Shown here: in pieces, positions 11,353 to 19,217 of the stretch
Layout of the letters: each line of letters begins with the position of its first letter
How positions within the stretch are numbered: position 1 is the first letter of the stretch
Source: Alloalcanivorax marinus
GTDB lineage: Bacteria > Pseudomonadota > Gammaproteobacteria > Pseudomonadales > Alcanivoracaceae
Assembly: GCF_016785095.1 (NCBI RefSeq)
Contig: NZ_JAEKJB010000002.1
Span: 124,001-188,000, forward strand
Reading direction: 5' to 3'
DNA length: 64,000 nt
Position numbers and translations under genes: made by a program
Notes under the pieces: model-generated
Seen by the model: only the letters and a program-made list of their open reading frames with translations
Databases searched by the model: none
What the model was told of the DNA's origin: nothing

Positions 11353-12504
11353 ATGGATTTCAAACTGAGCGACGAGCAGCGCATGCTCGAAGAGACCGTG
11401 GGTCGTCTGGTCCGTGACACCTATACCTTCGACGCGCGCAACAAGATCCTGGAGTCCGAGCAGGGCTTCAGCACCGACATGTGGAACCAGTTCGCCGAGC
11501 TGGGCCTGCTGGGCGTGCCGTTCTCCGAGGAAGCCGGTGGCTTCAACGGCGGTGGTCCGGAGCTGATGGTGGTGGCCGAGGGCTTCGGTCGTGGCCTGGT
11601 GGTGGAGCCCTACCTGGCCACCGTGGTGCTCTCCGGCACCCTGATCGACAAGCTCGGTGACGATGCCCAGAAAGAACAGTGGGTGAGCGCCATCATCGGC
11701 GGTGAAACCCGCTTCGCCCTGGCCGCCTACGAGGCCCGGGGCCGCTACGACCACACCGTGGTCGAGACCAGCGCCAAGAAGGATGGCGACGGCTATGTGC
11801 TCAGCGGCGAGAAAGCCGTGGTCCTGCACGGTGACAGTGCCGATCAGCTGGTGGTGATCGCCCGCACCGGTGGTGATGCCGACGCCCGCGATGGCCTCAG
11901 CGCCTTCATCGTCGACGCCAACGCCGACGGCGTGAGCCGCAAGGGCTACCCGACCATCGACGGTCTGCACGCCGCCGAGATCACTCTGAGCAACGTCAAG
12001 GTTGGCGCCGACGCCCTGCTGGGCGAGGAAGGCAAGGCCATCGACGCTCTGGAAGCGACTCTGGATCTGGCCCTGATCACCCTGTGCGCGGAAGCCTCCG
12101 GCGCCATGGAAGTGGCCTGCGACCAGACCCTGGAATACATCAAGGAACGCCAGCAGTTCGGCGTGCCGATCGGTAAATTCCAGGCCCTGCAGCACCGCAT
12201 GGTGGAAATGCGCATGGAACTGGAAAAAGTGCGTTCCATCACCATGCTCGCGGCCTGCAGCCTGGACGCTCCGGCGGACCTGCGCAAGAAACGCATCTCC
12301 GCGGCCAAGGCCCAGGTCGGCAAATCCGGCCGCAAGGTGGCCGAGGAAGCGATCCAGCTGTTCGGTGGCATGGGCATGATGGAGGAGACCCCGGTTTCCC
12401 ATTACGCCAAGCGCATCGTGATGATCGACCACTGGTTCGGCGACCGGGAATACCATCTGGGTATCCTGGAAACCCTGATCGATGTGGACGACCACGCGGC
12501 GTAA
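11353..12504 (+). CDS. Acyl-CoA dehydrogenase, predicted non-catalytic partner subunit
   Basis: 383-aa ACAD-fold protein beginning MDFKLSDEQRMLEETVGRLV. The nucleotide- and acyl-binding core is recognisable (FALAAYEARGRYD, GEKAVVLHGDSADQLVVIART), but neither known glutamate position is filled. The E245-equivalent segment reads TLDLALITLCAEASG, and the C-terminal segment is SHYAKRIVMIDHWFGDREYHLG instead of YEGT. This matches the small, catalytically silent subunit of alpha2-beta2 ACADs (PimD, ChsE5-like). Only 12 bases and a GGAGACG ribosome site separate it from the large subunit. Confidence 0.85.
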   Translation: MDFKLSDEQRMLEETVGRLVRDTYTFDARNKILESEQGFSTDMWNQFAELGLLGVPFSEEAGGFNGGGPELMVVAEGFGRGLVVEPYLATVVLSGTLIDKLGDDAQKEQWVSAIIGGETRFALAAYEARGRYDHTVVETSAKKDGDGYVLSGEKAVVLHGDSADQLVVIARTGGDADARDGLSAFIVDANADGVSRKGYPTIDGLHAAEITLSNVKVGADALLGEEGKAIDALEATLDLALITLCAEASGAMEVACDQTLEYIKERQQFGVPIGKFQALQHRMVEMRMELEKVRSITMLAACSLDAPADLRKKRISAAKAQVGKSGRKVAEEAIQLFGGMGMMEETPVSHYAKRIVMIDHWFGDREYHLGILETLIDVDDHAA

Positions 12505-12506
12505 CC

Positions 12507-12537
12507 AAAAAGGGCGGCCCGCGGGTCGCCTTTTTTT
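12507..12537 (+). terminator. Rho-independent terminator after the acyl-CoA dehydrogenase pair
   Basis: An imperfect GC hairpin (GGGCGGCCC against GGGTCGCC, one G-T pair), flanked by an A-run on the left and TTTTTTT (12531-12537) on the right. It lies two bases after the stop. Confidence 0.8.
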
Positions 12538-12553
12538 GTTGTCCTAATTCTCC

Positions 12554-12613
12554 GTAGGAGCGACTTCAGTCGCGATCAACCGCCTTGGCAATCGCGACTG
12601 AAGTCGCTCCTAC
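12554..12613. repeat. Inverted pair of REP elements
   Basis: Forward copy 12554-12576 (GTAGGAGCGACTTCAG then TCGCGAT) and its exact reverse complement at 12591-12613, separated by 14 bases. The pair can fold into a stem of about 23 bp between the terminator and the next gene. Confidence 0.85.
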
Positions 12614-12652
12614 GGTTTGTCACGAATAACAAATTTATCGGGAGAGAGCATC

Positions 12653-13684
12653 ATGACCGTCAATCGCCAGATCATTCTCGCCAAACGTCCCACCGGCATG
12701 CCCGGTGATGAAAACCTGAAACTCCAGGAAGGCAGTGTCCCGGAAGTGGGCGACGGCCAGGTACTGGTACGCACCATCTATCTGTCCCTGGACCCCTACA
12801 TGCGCGGTCGCATGAGCGCCGCCAAGTCCTATGCCGCTAGCGTCGAGGAGGGCTCCGTCATGGAGGGCGCCACCGTGGGCCAGGTGGTGGAATCGCGCAG
12901 CGGCGACTTCAAGCAGGGCGACTATGTGCTGTGCCCCGGGGGTTGGCAGGAGTATTCCGTCAACAGCCCGAAAATGATGCGCAAACTGGACCCGGCCCAG
13001 GCACCGATCAGCACCGCCGTGGGCGTGCTCGGCATGCCCGGCTTCACCGCCTATGTGGGCCTGGATGAAATCGGCAAGCCGCAAAAAGGCGAGACCGTGG
13101 TGGTGTCCGCCGCTGCCGGCGCGGTGGGTCAGGTGGTCGGTCAGATCGCCAAAATCCAGGGCTGCCGCGTGGTCGGCGTGGCCGGCGCCGAGGACAAGTG
13201 CAAGCACGTGGTGGAAGCCTATGGCTTCGACGCCTGCGTGAACTACAAGGACGCGGACTTCCGCGACCAGCTCAAGAACGCCTGCCCCGACGGCATCGAC
13301 GTCTACTTCGAGAACGTGGGCGGCGAGACCTTCGACGCGGTGATGGAGCTGGTCAACGATTTCGCCCGCATTCCGGTGTGCGGCCGTATCGCCCACTACA
13401 ACGACACCGAGCAGCCCCAGGGCCCGGACCGCCTGCCCGGCTTCATGGGCAAGGTGCTGGTCAAGCGTCTGCTGCTCAAGGGCTTTATCCAGTTCGATTA
13501 CGCCCACCGTGGCCCGGACTTCCAGCGTGATATGAGCGCCTGGATTCGTGACGGCAAGGTCAAATACCAGGAAGATGTGGTGGACGGCCTGGAAAACGCC
13601 GTGTCCGCGTTCCAGGGACTGCTGCAAGGCAAGAACCGGGGCAAGCTGCTGATTCGTGTCGGTGACGACCCGACCCTGAAGTAA
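12653..13684 (+). CDS. NADP-dependent MDR oxidoreductase (CurA/leukotriene B4 dehydrogenase-like)
   Basis: Zinc-free medium-chain reductase, 343 aa from ATG 12653, with GGGAGAGAG upstream. Family features are NRQIILAKRPTG at the start, LSLDPYMRGRM, and the glycine-rich coenzyme motif VVSAAAGAVGQVVGQIAK followed by GCRVVGVAG. The family reduces carbon-carbon double bonds of enones or acts on related carbonyls with NADPH. The physiological substrate is unknown. It is followed by an MFS exporter after 9 bases and then a ketopantoate-reductase-like gene, probably one operon. Confidence 0.88.
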   Translation: MTVNRQIILAKRPTGMPGDENLKLQEGSVPEVGDGQVLVRTIYLSLDPYMRGRMSAAKSYAASVEEGSVMEGATVGQVVESRSGDFKQGDYVLCPGGWQEYSVNSPKMMRKLDPAQAPISTAVGVLGMPGFTAYVGLDEIGKPQKGETVVVSAAAGAVGQVVGQIAKIQGCRVVGVAGAEDKCKHVVEAYGFDACVNYKDADFRDQLKNACPDGIDVYFENVGGETFDAVMELVNDFARIPVCGRIAHYNDTEQPQGPDRLPGFMGKVLVKRLLLKGFIQFDYAHRGPDFQRDMSAWIRDGKVKYQEDVVDGLENAVSAFQGLLQGKNRGKLLIRVGDDPTLK

Positions 13685-13693
13685 GGGTCCTCC

Positions 13694-15142
13694 ATGTCCG
13701 ACAATCCGGCCGTGGCGCTCCTGTTCGAGCGTCATGGGGCCCGCTATCGATGGTTCGCCACCGTCACGGTGATGCTCGGCACCCTGTCCGTGGTGCTCGC
13801 CGCCACCATCATCAATGTGGCGGTGCCATCGATCATGGCTCAATACGCTCTGGCCCAGGATCAGGTGCACTGGCTCGCCACTGGTTTTCTGGCGGCGATG
13901 ACCGTGGGCATGCTGCTCAATGCCTGGGCGGTGGCCCGCTTCGGGTCCCGCCGGGCGTTCCTGCTGGCCATGGGAATCTTCATCGTCGCCTCCCTGGTGG
14001 GCGGGTTCGCCGACAGCTTCACCGTGCTGGTGCTGGCCCGCGTGGTGCAGGGGGTGATGGCCGGCATGATCCAGCCGCTGGCGATGATCACTATCTTCCA
14101 GGTGTTTCCGCTGCACAAGCGCGGCCAGGCCATGGGCATCTACGGCATGGGCGTGATCCTGGGGCCGGCCATCGCGCCGGCCCTGGGCGGCGTGCTGGTG
14201 GACGCCTGGTCCTGGCGTGCCACCTTCTTCGTGGTGTTGCCCGCCTGCGCCCTGGCCATGGCCCTGGGCCGCGCCTTCCTGCCCGACCACCGGGAAGCGG
14301 ATGCCCCCCGTCTGGACTGGGCCGGCCTGGCGCTGCTCAGTCTGGGACTCACCGCCACCCTGTGGGCGATGGCCTCCGGGTTGCGCCGTGGCTGGCTGGA
14401 GCCGTTGCTGCTCAGCGCCCTGGTGGGCGGTCCGTTGCTGTTGATTGTCTTCGTGCTCTGGCAGCGGCGCGCCCCCCATCCGTTGTTTGACCTGCGGGTG
14501 TTCGCCACCCCGGGCTTCGGCGGCGGTTTCCTGCTCTCCATGGCGATTGGCGCCGGGGTGTTCGCCTCCACCTATCTGTTCCCGCTGTATTTCCAGCAGG
14601 TATCCGGGTTGAGCGCTTCCGCCTCCGGTCTGATGCTGATGCCCGCCGGCCTGGCCATGGCGTTCATCTTCCCGTTCGTCGGTTACCTCACCGACCGCAT
14701 GCCGATCACCGGCCTGGTGGCCGCTGGCCTGTTGTTCTTCATCGCCAGCATGGTGATGATGCGCGCCGCCGATGCTACCACCACCGGTGCCTGGCTGATT
14801 GCCTGGGCGATACTGGCGCGCCTCGCCATGGGCCTGATGATGCCGCCGGTGACCACCGGCAGCCTGATGATGTTGCCGCCGGCGCTGATTTCCCAGGGCT
14901 CCGGCATCATCAACTTCGGCCGCCAGATCGGTGGTGCTCTGGGCATCAACCTGTGCGCCATCTGCGTACAATTTTTTTCCGACCGTTACTGGCGGGCTTT
15001 CCCCGAGGCCGGCCACGGCCACGCCTTCGAGGTGGGCTTCGACGACGCCTATCTCATGTTACTGATCGTTTTCGTTCTCGGTTTCTGGCCCCTGCGCGCG
15101 CTGCGCCGGGGCGAGCAACGAATGCACGCGGAGAAATCCTGA
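13694..15142 (+). CDS. MFS transporter, DHA2 (EmrB/QacA) family
   Basis: 482-aa membrane protein with about 14 hydrophobic segments, the count for the DHA2 drug:proton antiporters. Motifs include NVAVPSIMAQYALAQDQVHW in the first loop, FGSRRAFLLAMGIFI (motif A-like) and GPAIAPALGGVLVDAWSWR (motif C, antiporter-specific). Likely role: export of small toxic molecules across the inner membrane. No adjacent membrane-fusion protein is visible. The stop overlaps the next start by one base (TGATG). Confidence 0.88.
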   Translation: MSDNPAVALLFERHGARYRWFATVTVMLGTLSVVLAATIINVAVPSIMAQYALAQDQVHWLATGFLAAMTVGMLLNAWAVARFGSRRAFLLAMGIFIVASLVGGFADSFTVLVLARVVQGVMAGMIQPLAMITIFQVFPLHKRGQAMGIYGMGVILGPAIAPALGGVLVDAWSWRATFFVVLPACALAMALGRAFLPDHREADAPRLDWAGLALLSLGLTATLWAMASGLRRGWLEPLLLSALVGGPLLLIVFVLWQRRAPHPLFDLRVFATPGFGGGFLLSMAIGAGVFASTYLFPLYFQQVSGLSASASGLMLMPAGLAMAFIFPFVGYLTDRMPITGLVAAGLLFFIASMVMMRAADATTTGAWLIAWAILARLAMGLMMPPVTTGSLMMLPPALISQGSGIINFGRQIGGALGINLCAICVQFFSDRYWRAFPEAGHGHAFEVGFDDAYLMLLIVFVLGFWPLRALRRGEQRMHAEKS

Positions 15143-16062
15143 TGACCGATTCCCAACCCCATGCCCTGATTATCGGCGCCGGCGCCATTGGCAGCTTCTA
15201 CGGTGCCATCCTCAAGCGCGCCGGCTGCACCGTGAGCGCCGTGGTACGCTCCGAATACGACGCCATCAAGGAGCACGGTTTCCAGTTCGAAAGCCCCCTG
15301 GGGGATATCTCCTGGACCCCGGACCACCTGTACAGGGACGGCGATGCCCCGGCCGCCACCCCGGACTATGTGATTCTGGCCACCAAGGTGCTGCCCGGCA
15401 GCGACCGCGCCGCCCTGGTCAAACCCTGGGTGGGCGAGGGCACCCGCATCGTGCTGATCCAGAACGGCCTGGACATTGAACGTGAACTGGCCGACGCCTA
15501 CCCGGACAATCCCATTATCAGTTGCCTGGCGTTCGTCGCCGTGAGCCGGGTGGCGCCCGGGCGCATCAAGCACAACGCCTATGGCCGCCTGGTGATGGGG
15601 CGTTTCCCGTCCGGCCTGGACGTTCACTGCGAAGCCCTGCGTGACCTGTTCGTGGCCGGCGGCATCGACATCAAGCTGGCCGAGGACGTGGTTCGGGAAC
15701 GCTGGCTCAAGTGCGTCTGGAACACGCCGTTCAACCCGCTCTCGGTGCTCGCCAACGGTGCCGATACCCTGACCATGCTGGACGCCCCCGGTGGGGAGGA
15801 ACTGGTGCGCGGCATGATGGAAGAGGTGATGGCCGCCGCCGCCGCGGACGGGCACCCGTTGCCGCCGCAACTGGTGGACAGCAACATCGAAGGCACCCGC
15901 AAGATGCCCGCCTACAAGAACAGCATGGCGCTGGATTACCTCAATGGGCGGCCCATCGAGCTGGATGCCATCCTTGGCAACGTGGTGGCCATCGCCCAGC
16001 AGCACGGCGTCGCCGTGCCGCGTTTGGAAACCATGCTGGCGGCTCTGCGCATGCGCGCCTGA
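15142..16062 (+). CDS. Ketopantoate reductase family (PanE/ApbA-like) oxidoreductase
   Basis: 306-aa NADP-dependent reductase-like protein. The Rossmann motif is at the N-terminus (ALIIGAGAIGSFYGAILKRAG). The KPR segments VLIQNGLDIE and ERWLKCVWNTPFNPLSVL carry the family catalytic lysine and asparagine. The MFS and MDR neighbours give no support for pantothenate synthesis, so it may act on another 2-keto acid; panE itself is not assigned. It is translationally coupled to the upstream exporter. Confidence 0.82.
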   Translation: MTDSQPHALIIGAGAIGSFYGAILKRAGCTVSAVVRSEYDAIKEHGFQFESPLGDISWTPDHLYRDGDAPAATPDYVILATKVLPGSDRAALVKPWVGEGTRIVLIQNGLDIERELADAYPDNPIISCLAFVAVSRVAPGRIKHNAYGRLVMGRFPSGLDVHCEALRDLFVAGGIDIKLAEDVVRERWLKCVWNTPFNPLSVLANGADTLTMLDAPGGEELVRGMMEEVMAAAAADGHPLPPQLVDSNIEGTRKMPAYKNSMALDYLNGRPIELDAILGNVVAIAQQHGVAVPRLETMLAALRMRA

Positions 16063-16116
16063 TTGCCCCACCGTGAAGACGGCGTGATTGCCTGATCCTC
16101 CTTAATGAGACTACAA

Positions 16117-16138
16117 TTAATAATAATTCTCATTAATG
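16117..16138 (+). promoter_or_regulatory. Fur box upstream of the TonB-receptor operon
   Basis: The AT-rich stretch 16114-16138, read on the minus strand as AATGAGAATTATTATTAATT, closely follows the GATAATGATAATCATTATC ferric-uptake-regulator consensus. It lies about 20-40 bases before the start codon at 16159, so iron-bound Fur would block transcription. Confidence 0.75.
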
Positions 16139-16158
16139 ATATGAAGAGGTGATGGCCG

Positions 16159-18636
16159 ATGCACATGCGGATTGGCATGACGCCCAGCGCGGGCGTGTTG
16201 ATGGGGTGTTTCGCGGTTTCCCTGGGCGCCCTGGCGCCGCCGGCGCTGGCTCAGGCAGTGGATTCACCCCGTGCCAGCCATCGTCCGCAGCGCGTGCGGG
16301 TGGCGGTGCCCGCCCAGGATCTGAGTCGGGCGCTGGCCAATCTTTCCCAGCAGACCGGCGTGCCCATCCGCCACGCCGGCGGTCTGCCGGCGATCACCGC
16401 CAACGCGGTCAACGGTACCCTCAGCCTGGATCAGGCCCTTGCTACTCTGTTGGCGGGCAGCGGCCTCACCTGGCGCTTCACCGACGACGGCGTGTGGGTG
16501 GAAAGCGACGCCTCCGAGAGCCACCGTCTGGAGCAGGTCGAGGTGGTCGATCAATCGCCGGTAGCGGAATACGCCTGGGGCGCCGCCAGCAAGGGCTATC
16601 TGGCCACCCACTCCGCCACCGCCACGAAAACCGACGCGGCGCTACTGGAGGTGCCGCAATCAATCTCCGTGGTCACCCGCCAGGAAATGGACGACCGTGG
16701 TTCCGACACGGTGATGGACGCGCTCAATTACGCCGCCGGTGTAAGCACCGAGCTGTCGGGCATCGACAGCCGCGTCGACGATATCCGGATTCGTGGCTTC
16801 GACGCCGGGAGCTGGAGCAACAACATGTACCTGGACGGCCTGCGCATGCCCCGTGGCGGCCAGTGGACCACCACTCAGGTGGACGCCTACGGGCTGGAGC
16901 GCGTGGAGGTCATGAAGGGCCCCGCCGCCGTGCTGTACGGGCAGGTGGCGCCCGGCGGGCTGGTCAACATGGTGGCCAAGCGGCCGGCCCATGATCACCG
17001 CAACGAGGTGGTGCTGGAGGCGGGCAGCTTCGACCAATACGAAGGCGCCTTCGATCTTGGCGGCGATCTCACCGGTGATGGCCAGGTGCTGGGCCGTTTG
17101 GTGGGTTCCTACAACGATGGCGATGCCCAGGTGGACGAGACCGAACTGAGCCGGCTCTACCTGGCGCCCAGCGCCACCTGGTTCGTGTCCGACGACACCG
17201 ACATCACCTTCCTGAGCTATTACCAGAAGGACGAAGGCGGCTCCACCTATCAGTTCCTGCCGGTACAGGGGCTGCTGTATCCCACTCCCTACGGCTACAT
17301 CGACCGCGACACCTTTCTTGGCGAGCCGGACTGGAACACCTATGACCGCGAACAGTGGGCGCTGGGCTATGACCTCAACCACTATTTCAACGACGTCTGG
17401 TCGTTCCGTCAGAACGTGAAGTACAGCTATGTGGACTCCCTGTTCCGAACGGTGGTGTCCAGCCCGCGCCTCACCGTCGCCAACGGTGGCCTCAACGCGG
17501 ACAACCGCACCTTCCCCCGGCGTGGCGTGAAAGGCGAGGGCGACCTGCGCAGCATCCAGGCGGACAACCAGTTCAAGGCCCGTTTCCGCACCGGCGGCCT
17601 GAGTCATGACATGGTGATGGGTGTGGACTATCTGCGCAGCCACTGGCAGGCCACCCGTTACATGGTGACCGCCAACATCACCGATATCGATGTCTTCAAT
17701 CCGGTCTACGGTGGCGCCGCCGGGTTCGAGGAAAGCCTGGCGGTGCAGATCGATCAGGACCGCATCGAGCGCCAGACCGGCGTCTACCTGCAGGACCTGA
17801 TCGCACTGAATGACTGGCGGTTCACCCTGGGCGCCCGCCAGGATTACTTCAAGGTGGATGCGCTGGACGACGCGGACTCCGCGGACGACGACGCGCTCAC
17901 CTGGCGTGCCGGCGCCACTTATCTGTTCGATAACGGCCTGGCCCCCTACGCCAGTTACGCCACCTCCTTCGAGCCGCTCAGCGGCGACGATTCCAGCGGT
18001 TCCCCGTTCGAGCCCTCCGAGGGCAAGCAATACGAAATGGGGCTGAAGTTCCAGCCGCCGCGCAGCAACAGCCTGATCACCCTGTCACTGTTCGATCTTT
18101 ATCAGACCAACCTGGTGGTCACCGACGGCAACCCACCGGCCAACGCGGAGTGTCTCAGCACCGGTTCCTGCCAGCGACAAACCGGCGAGACCCGCACCCG
18201 GGGCGCGGAGCTGGAAGCCAAGATGTGGCATGAAAGCGGGTTGAGCGTCACCGCCAGCTATACCCACCTGGACACCGAGGTCACCGAAGGTGATCAAGAG
18301 GGCAACGAGAAGCCCCTGGCGCCGGAAAACATGGCCAGCCTGTGGCTGGACTATCAATGGCGCCAGGGCGCCCTGGCCGGCCTCGGCCTGAGTGCCGGCG
18401 CTCGTTATGTCAGCAGCCTGTATGGCGACGCGGAGAACCTCTACCGGCTGGACAGCTACACCCTCTACGACGCCTCCCTGCGCTATGACCTGAGCCACCT
18501 GGGCGCCCGTGGTGTTACCGTGGCGCTCACCGGGCGCAACCTCAAGGACGAGGAATACCTGACCACCTGCACCGTCTACGGCTGTTCGTTCGGCTCGGCG
18601 CGCAATATCACCGCCAGCGTCAAATACCGCTGGTAA
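16159..18636 (+). CDS. TonB-dependent siderophore receptor with STN signalling domain
   Basis: Outer-membrane receptor, 825 aa. A signal peptide ends near ALAQA. A secretin/TonB short N-terminal domain (STN, about residues 50-105: VPAQDLSRALANLSQQTGVP) precedes a TonB-box-like EQVEVVD. The plug follows (VPQSISVVTRQEMDDRGSDT; MKGPAAVLYGQVAPGGLVNM), then the beta-barrel ending in aromatic YRW. The plug motifs match ferric-siderophore receptors of the FoxA/FhuA/FpvA group. An STN domain normally signals to an anti-sigma regulator, but no sigma or anti-sigma gene is adjacent. AGAGGTG precedes the chosen ATG. Confidence 0.92.
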   Translation: MHMRIGMTPSAGVLMGCFAVSLGALAPPALAQAVDSPRASHRPQRVRVAVPAQDLSRALANLSQQTGVPIRHAGGLPAITANAVNGTLSLDQALATLLAGSGLTWRFTDDGVWVESDASESHRLEQVEVVDQSPVAEYAWGAASKGYLATHSATATKTDAALLEVPQSISVVTRQEMDDRGSDTVMDALNYAAGVSTELSGIDSRVDDIRIRGFDAGSWSNNMYLDGLRMPRGGQWTTTQVDAYGLERVEVMKGPAAVLYGQVAPGGLVNMVAKRPAHDHRNEVVLEAGSFDQYEGAFDLGGDLTGDGQVLGRLVGSYNDGDAQVDETELSRLYLAPSATWFVSDDTDITFLSYYQKDEGGSTYQFLPVQGLLYPTPYGYIDRDTFLGEPDWNTYDREQWALGYDLNHYFNDVWSFRQNVKYSYVDSLFRTVVSSPRLTVANGGLNADNRTFPRRGVKGEGDLRSIQADNQFKARFRTGGLSHDMVMGVDYLRSHWQATRYMVTANITDIDVFNPVYGGAAGFEESLAVQIDQDRIERQTGVYLQDLIALNDWRFTLGARQDYFKVDALDDADSADDDALTWRAGATYLFDNGLAPYASYATSFEPLSGDDSSGSPFEPSEGKQYEMGLKFQPPRSNSLITLSLFDLYQTNLVVTDGNPPANAECLSTGSCQRQTGETRTRGAELEAKMWHESGLSVTASYTHLDTEVTEGDQEGNEKPLAPENMASLWLDYQWRQGALAGLGLSAGARYVSSLYGDAENLYRLDSYTLYDASLRYDLSHLGARGVTVALTGRNLKDEEYLTTCTVYGCSFGSARNITASVKYRW

Positions 18637-18652
18637 CAGGAGGGAAGAGCAC

Positions 18653-18910
18653 ATGGCCATCGCCATCAGTCTGATCCTGAGCATCGTCGGCACCGCCTTG
18701 CTGTATCTCGCCTCGCCCAACCAGGGCTGGCTGCGCCAGCCGCTGGGGAGGGCCTGGGTGCCCTGGGCGGTGGTGATGGTGTTGTTGTCCTGGCCCGCCT
18801 GGATGGGCGCCCTCGATCCCAAGGCCGGTTTCTTCGCCGCCCTGACGCTGCTGATGCTGCTGCTGGGGCTGTTGCCGCTGCTTTCCCTGCTGCGTGGTGG
18901 GGCCCGCTGA
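18653..18910 (+). CDS. Small membrane protein of the iron-uptake operon (DUF3325-like)
   Basis: 85-aa protein with three hydrophobic helices (AISLILSIVGTALLYLAS; WVPWAVVMVLLSWPAW; LTLLMLLLGLLPLLSLL). It follows the receptor by 16 bases with a good AGGAGGG ribosome site and overlaps the next gene by one base. Size and position match the small DUF3325-type proteins that accompany TonB receptors and PepSY proteins in pseudomonads. The family name is my recollection, and its biochemical role is not known. Confidence 0.7.
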   Translation: MAIAISLILSIVGTALLYLASPNQGWLRQPLGRAWVPWAVVMVLLSWPAWMGALDPKAGFFAALTLLMLLLGLLPLLSLLRGGAR

Positions 18911-19215
18911 TGGCGAAACCGAAGTACACACCGATCCGGCAGGACTGGTGGAGCAAGACCCTGGCCGGTGGCGTGCTCGGGTTTACCCTGGGTGTCGCAC
19001 TGAGTGGTCTGTTCGCCTGGCTGGGCCCCGGCGGCATCGAAGCCGCCAACAAGGTGCAGGTGGTGATGTGGCTGGTGCCGGTGCCCTGGATGGCGGCCTT
19101 CTCGCTGGTCTATCTGTTTCCCAGCGGCGTGCGCGCCTGGTTGTGGCTGGGCGCCGCCAACCTGCTGGCCTTCGGCGCGCTGGTGGTGGCCCGTGGCGCG
19201 CTGGCGGGGGGATGA
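18910..19215 (+). CDS. Small membrane protein of the iron-uptake operon (DUF3649-like)
   Basis: 101 aa with three transmembrane segments: TLAGGVLGFTLGVALSGLFAW, VQVVMWLVPVPWMAAFSLVYL and LWLGAANLLAFGALVV. The start overlaps the previous stop by one base and the next gene begins two bases after its stop. Proteins of this type are often labelled iron transporters because they always travel with TonB receptors, but direct function is unproven. It probably assists ferric-siderophore handling at the inner membrane together with the PepSY protein. Confidence 0.7.
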   Translation: MAKPKYTPIRQDWWSKTLAGGVLGFTLGVALSGLFAWLGPGGIEAANKVQVVMWLVPVPWMAAFSLVYLFPSGVRAWLWLGAANLLAFGALVVARGALAGG

Positions 19216-19217
19216 TC

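Noticed and set aside
12507..12613. Attachment site or integron-like site from the stacked inverted repeats
   Set aside because: The repeats are an ordinary terminator followed by a REP pair also found at many other places; no integrase is present.
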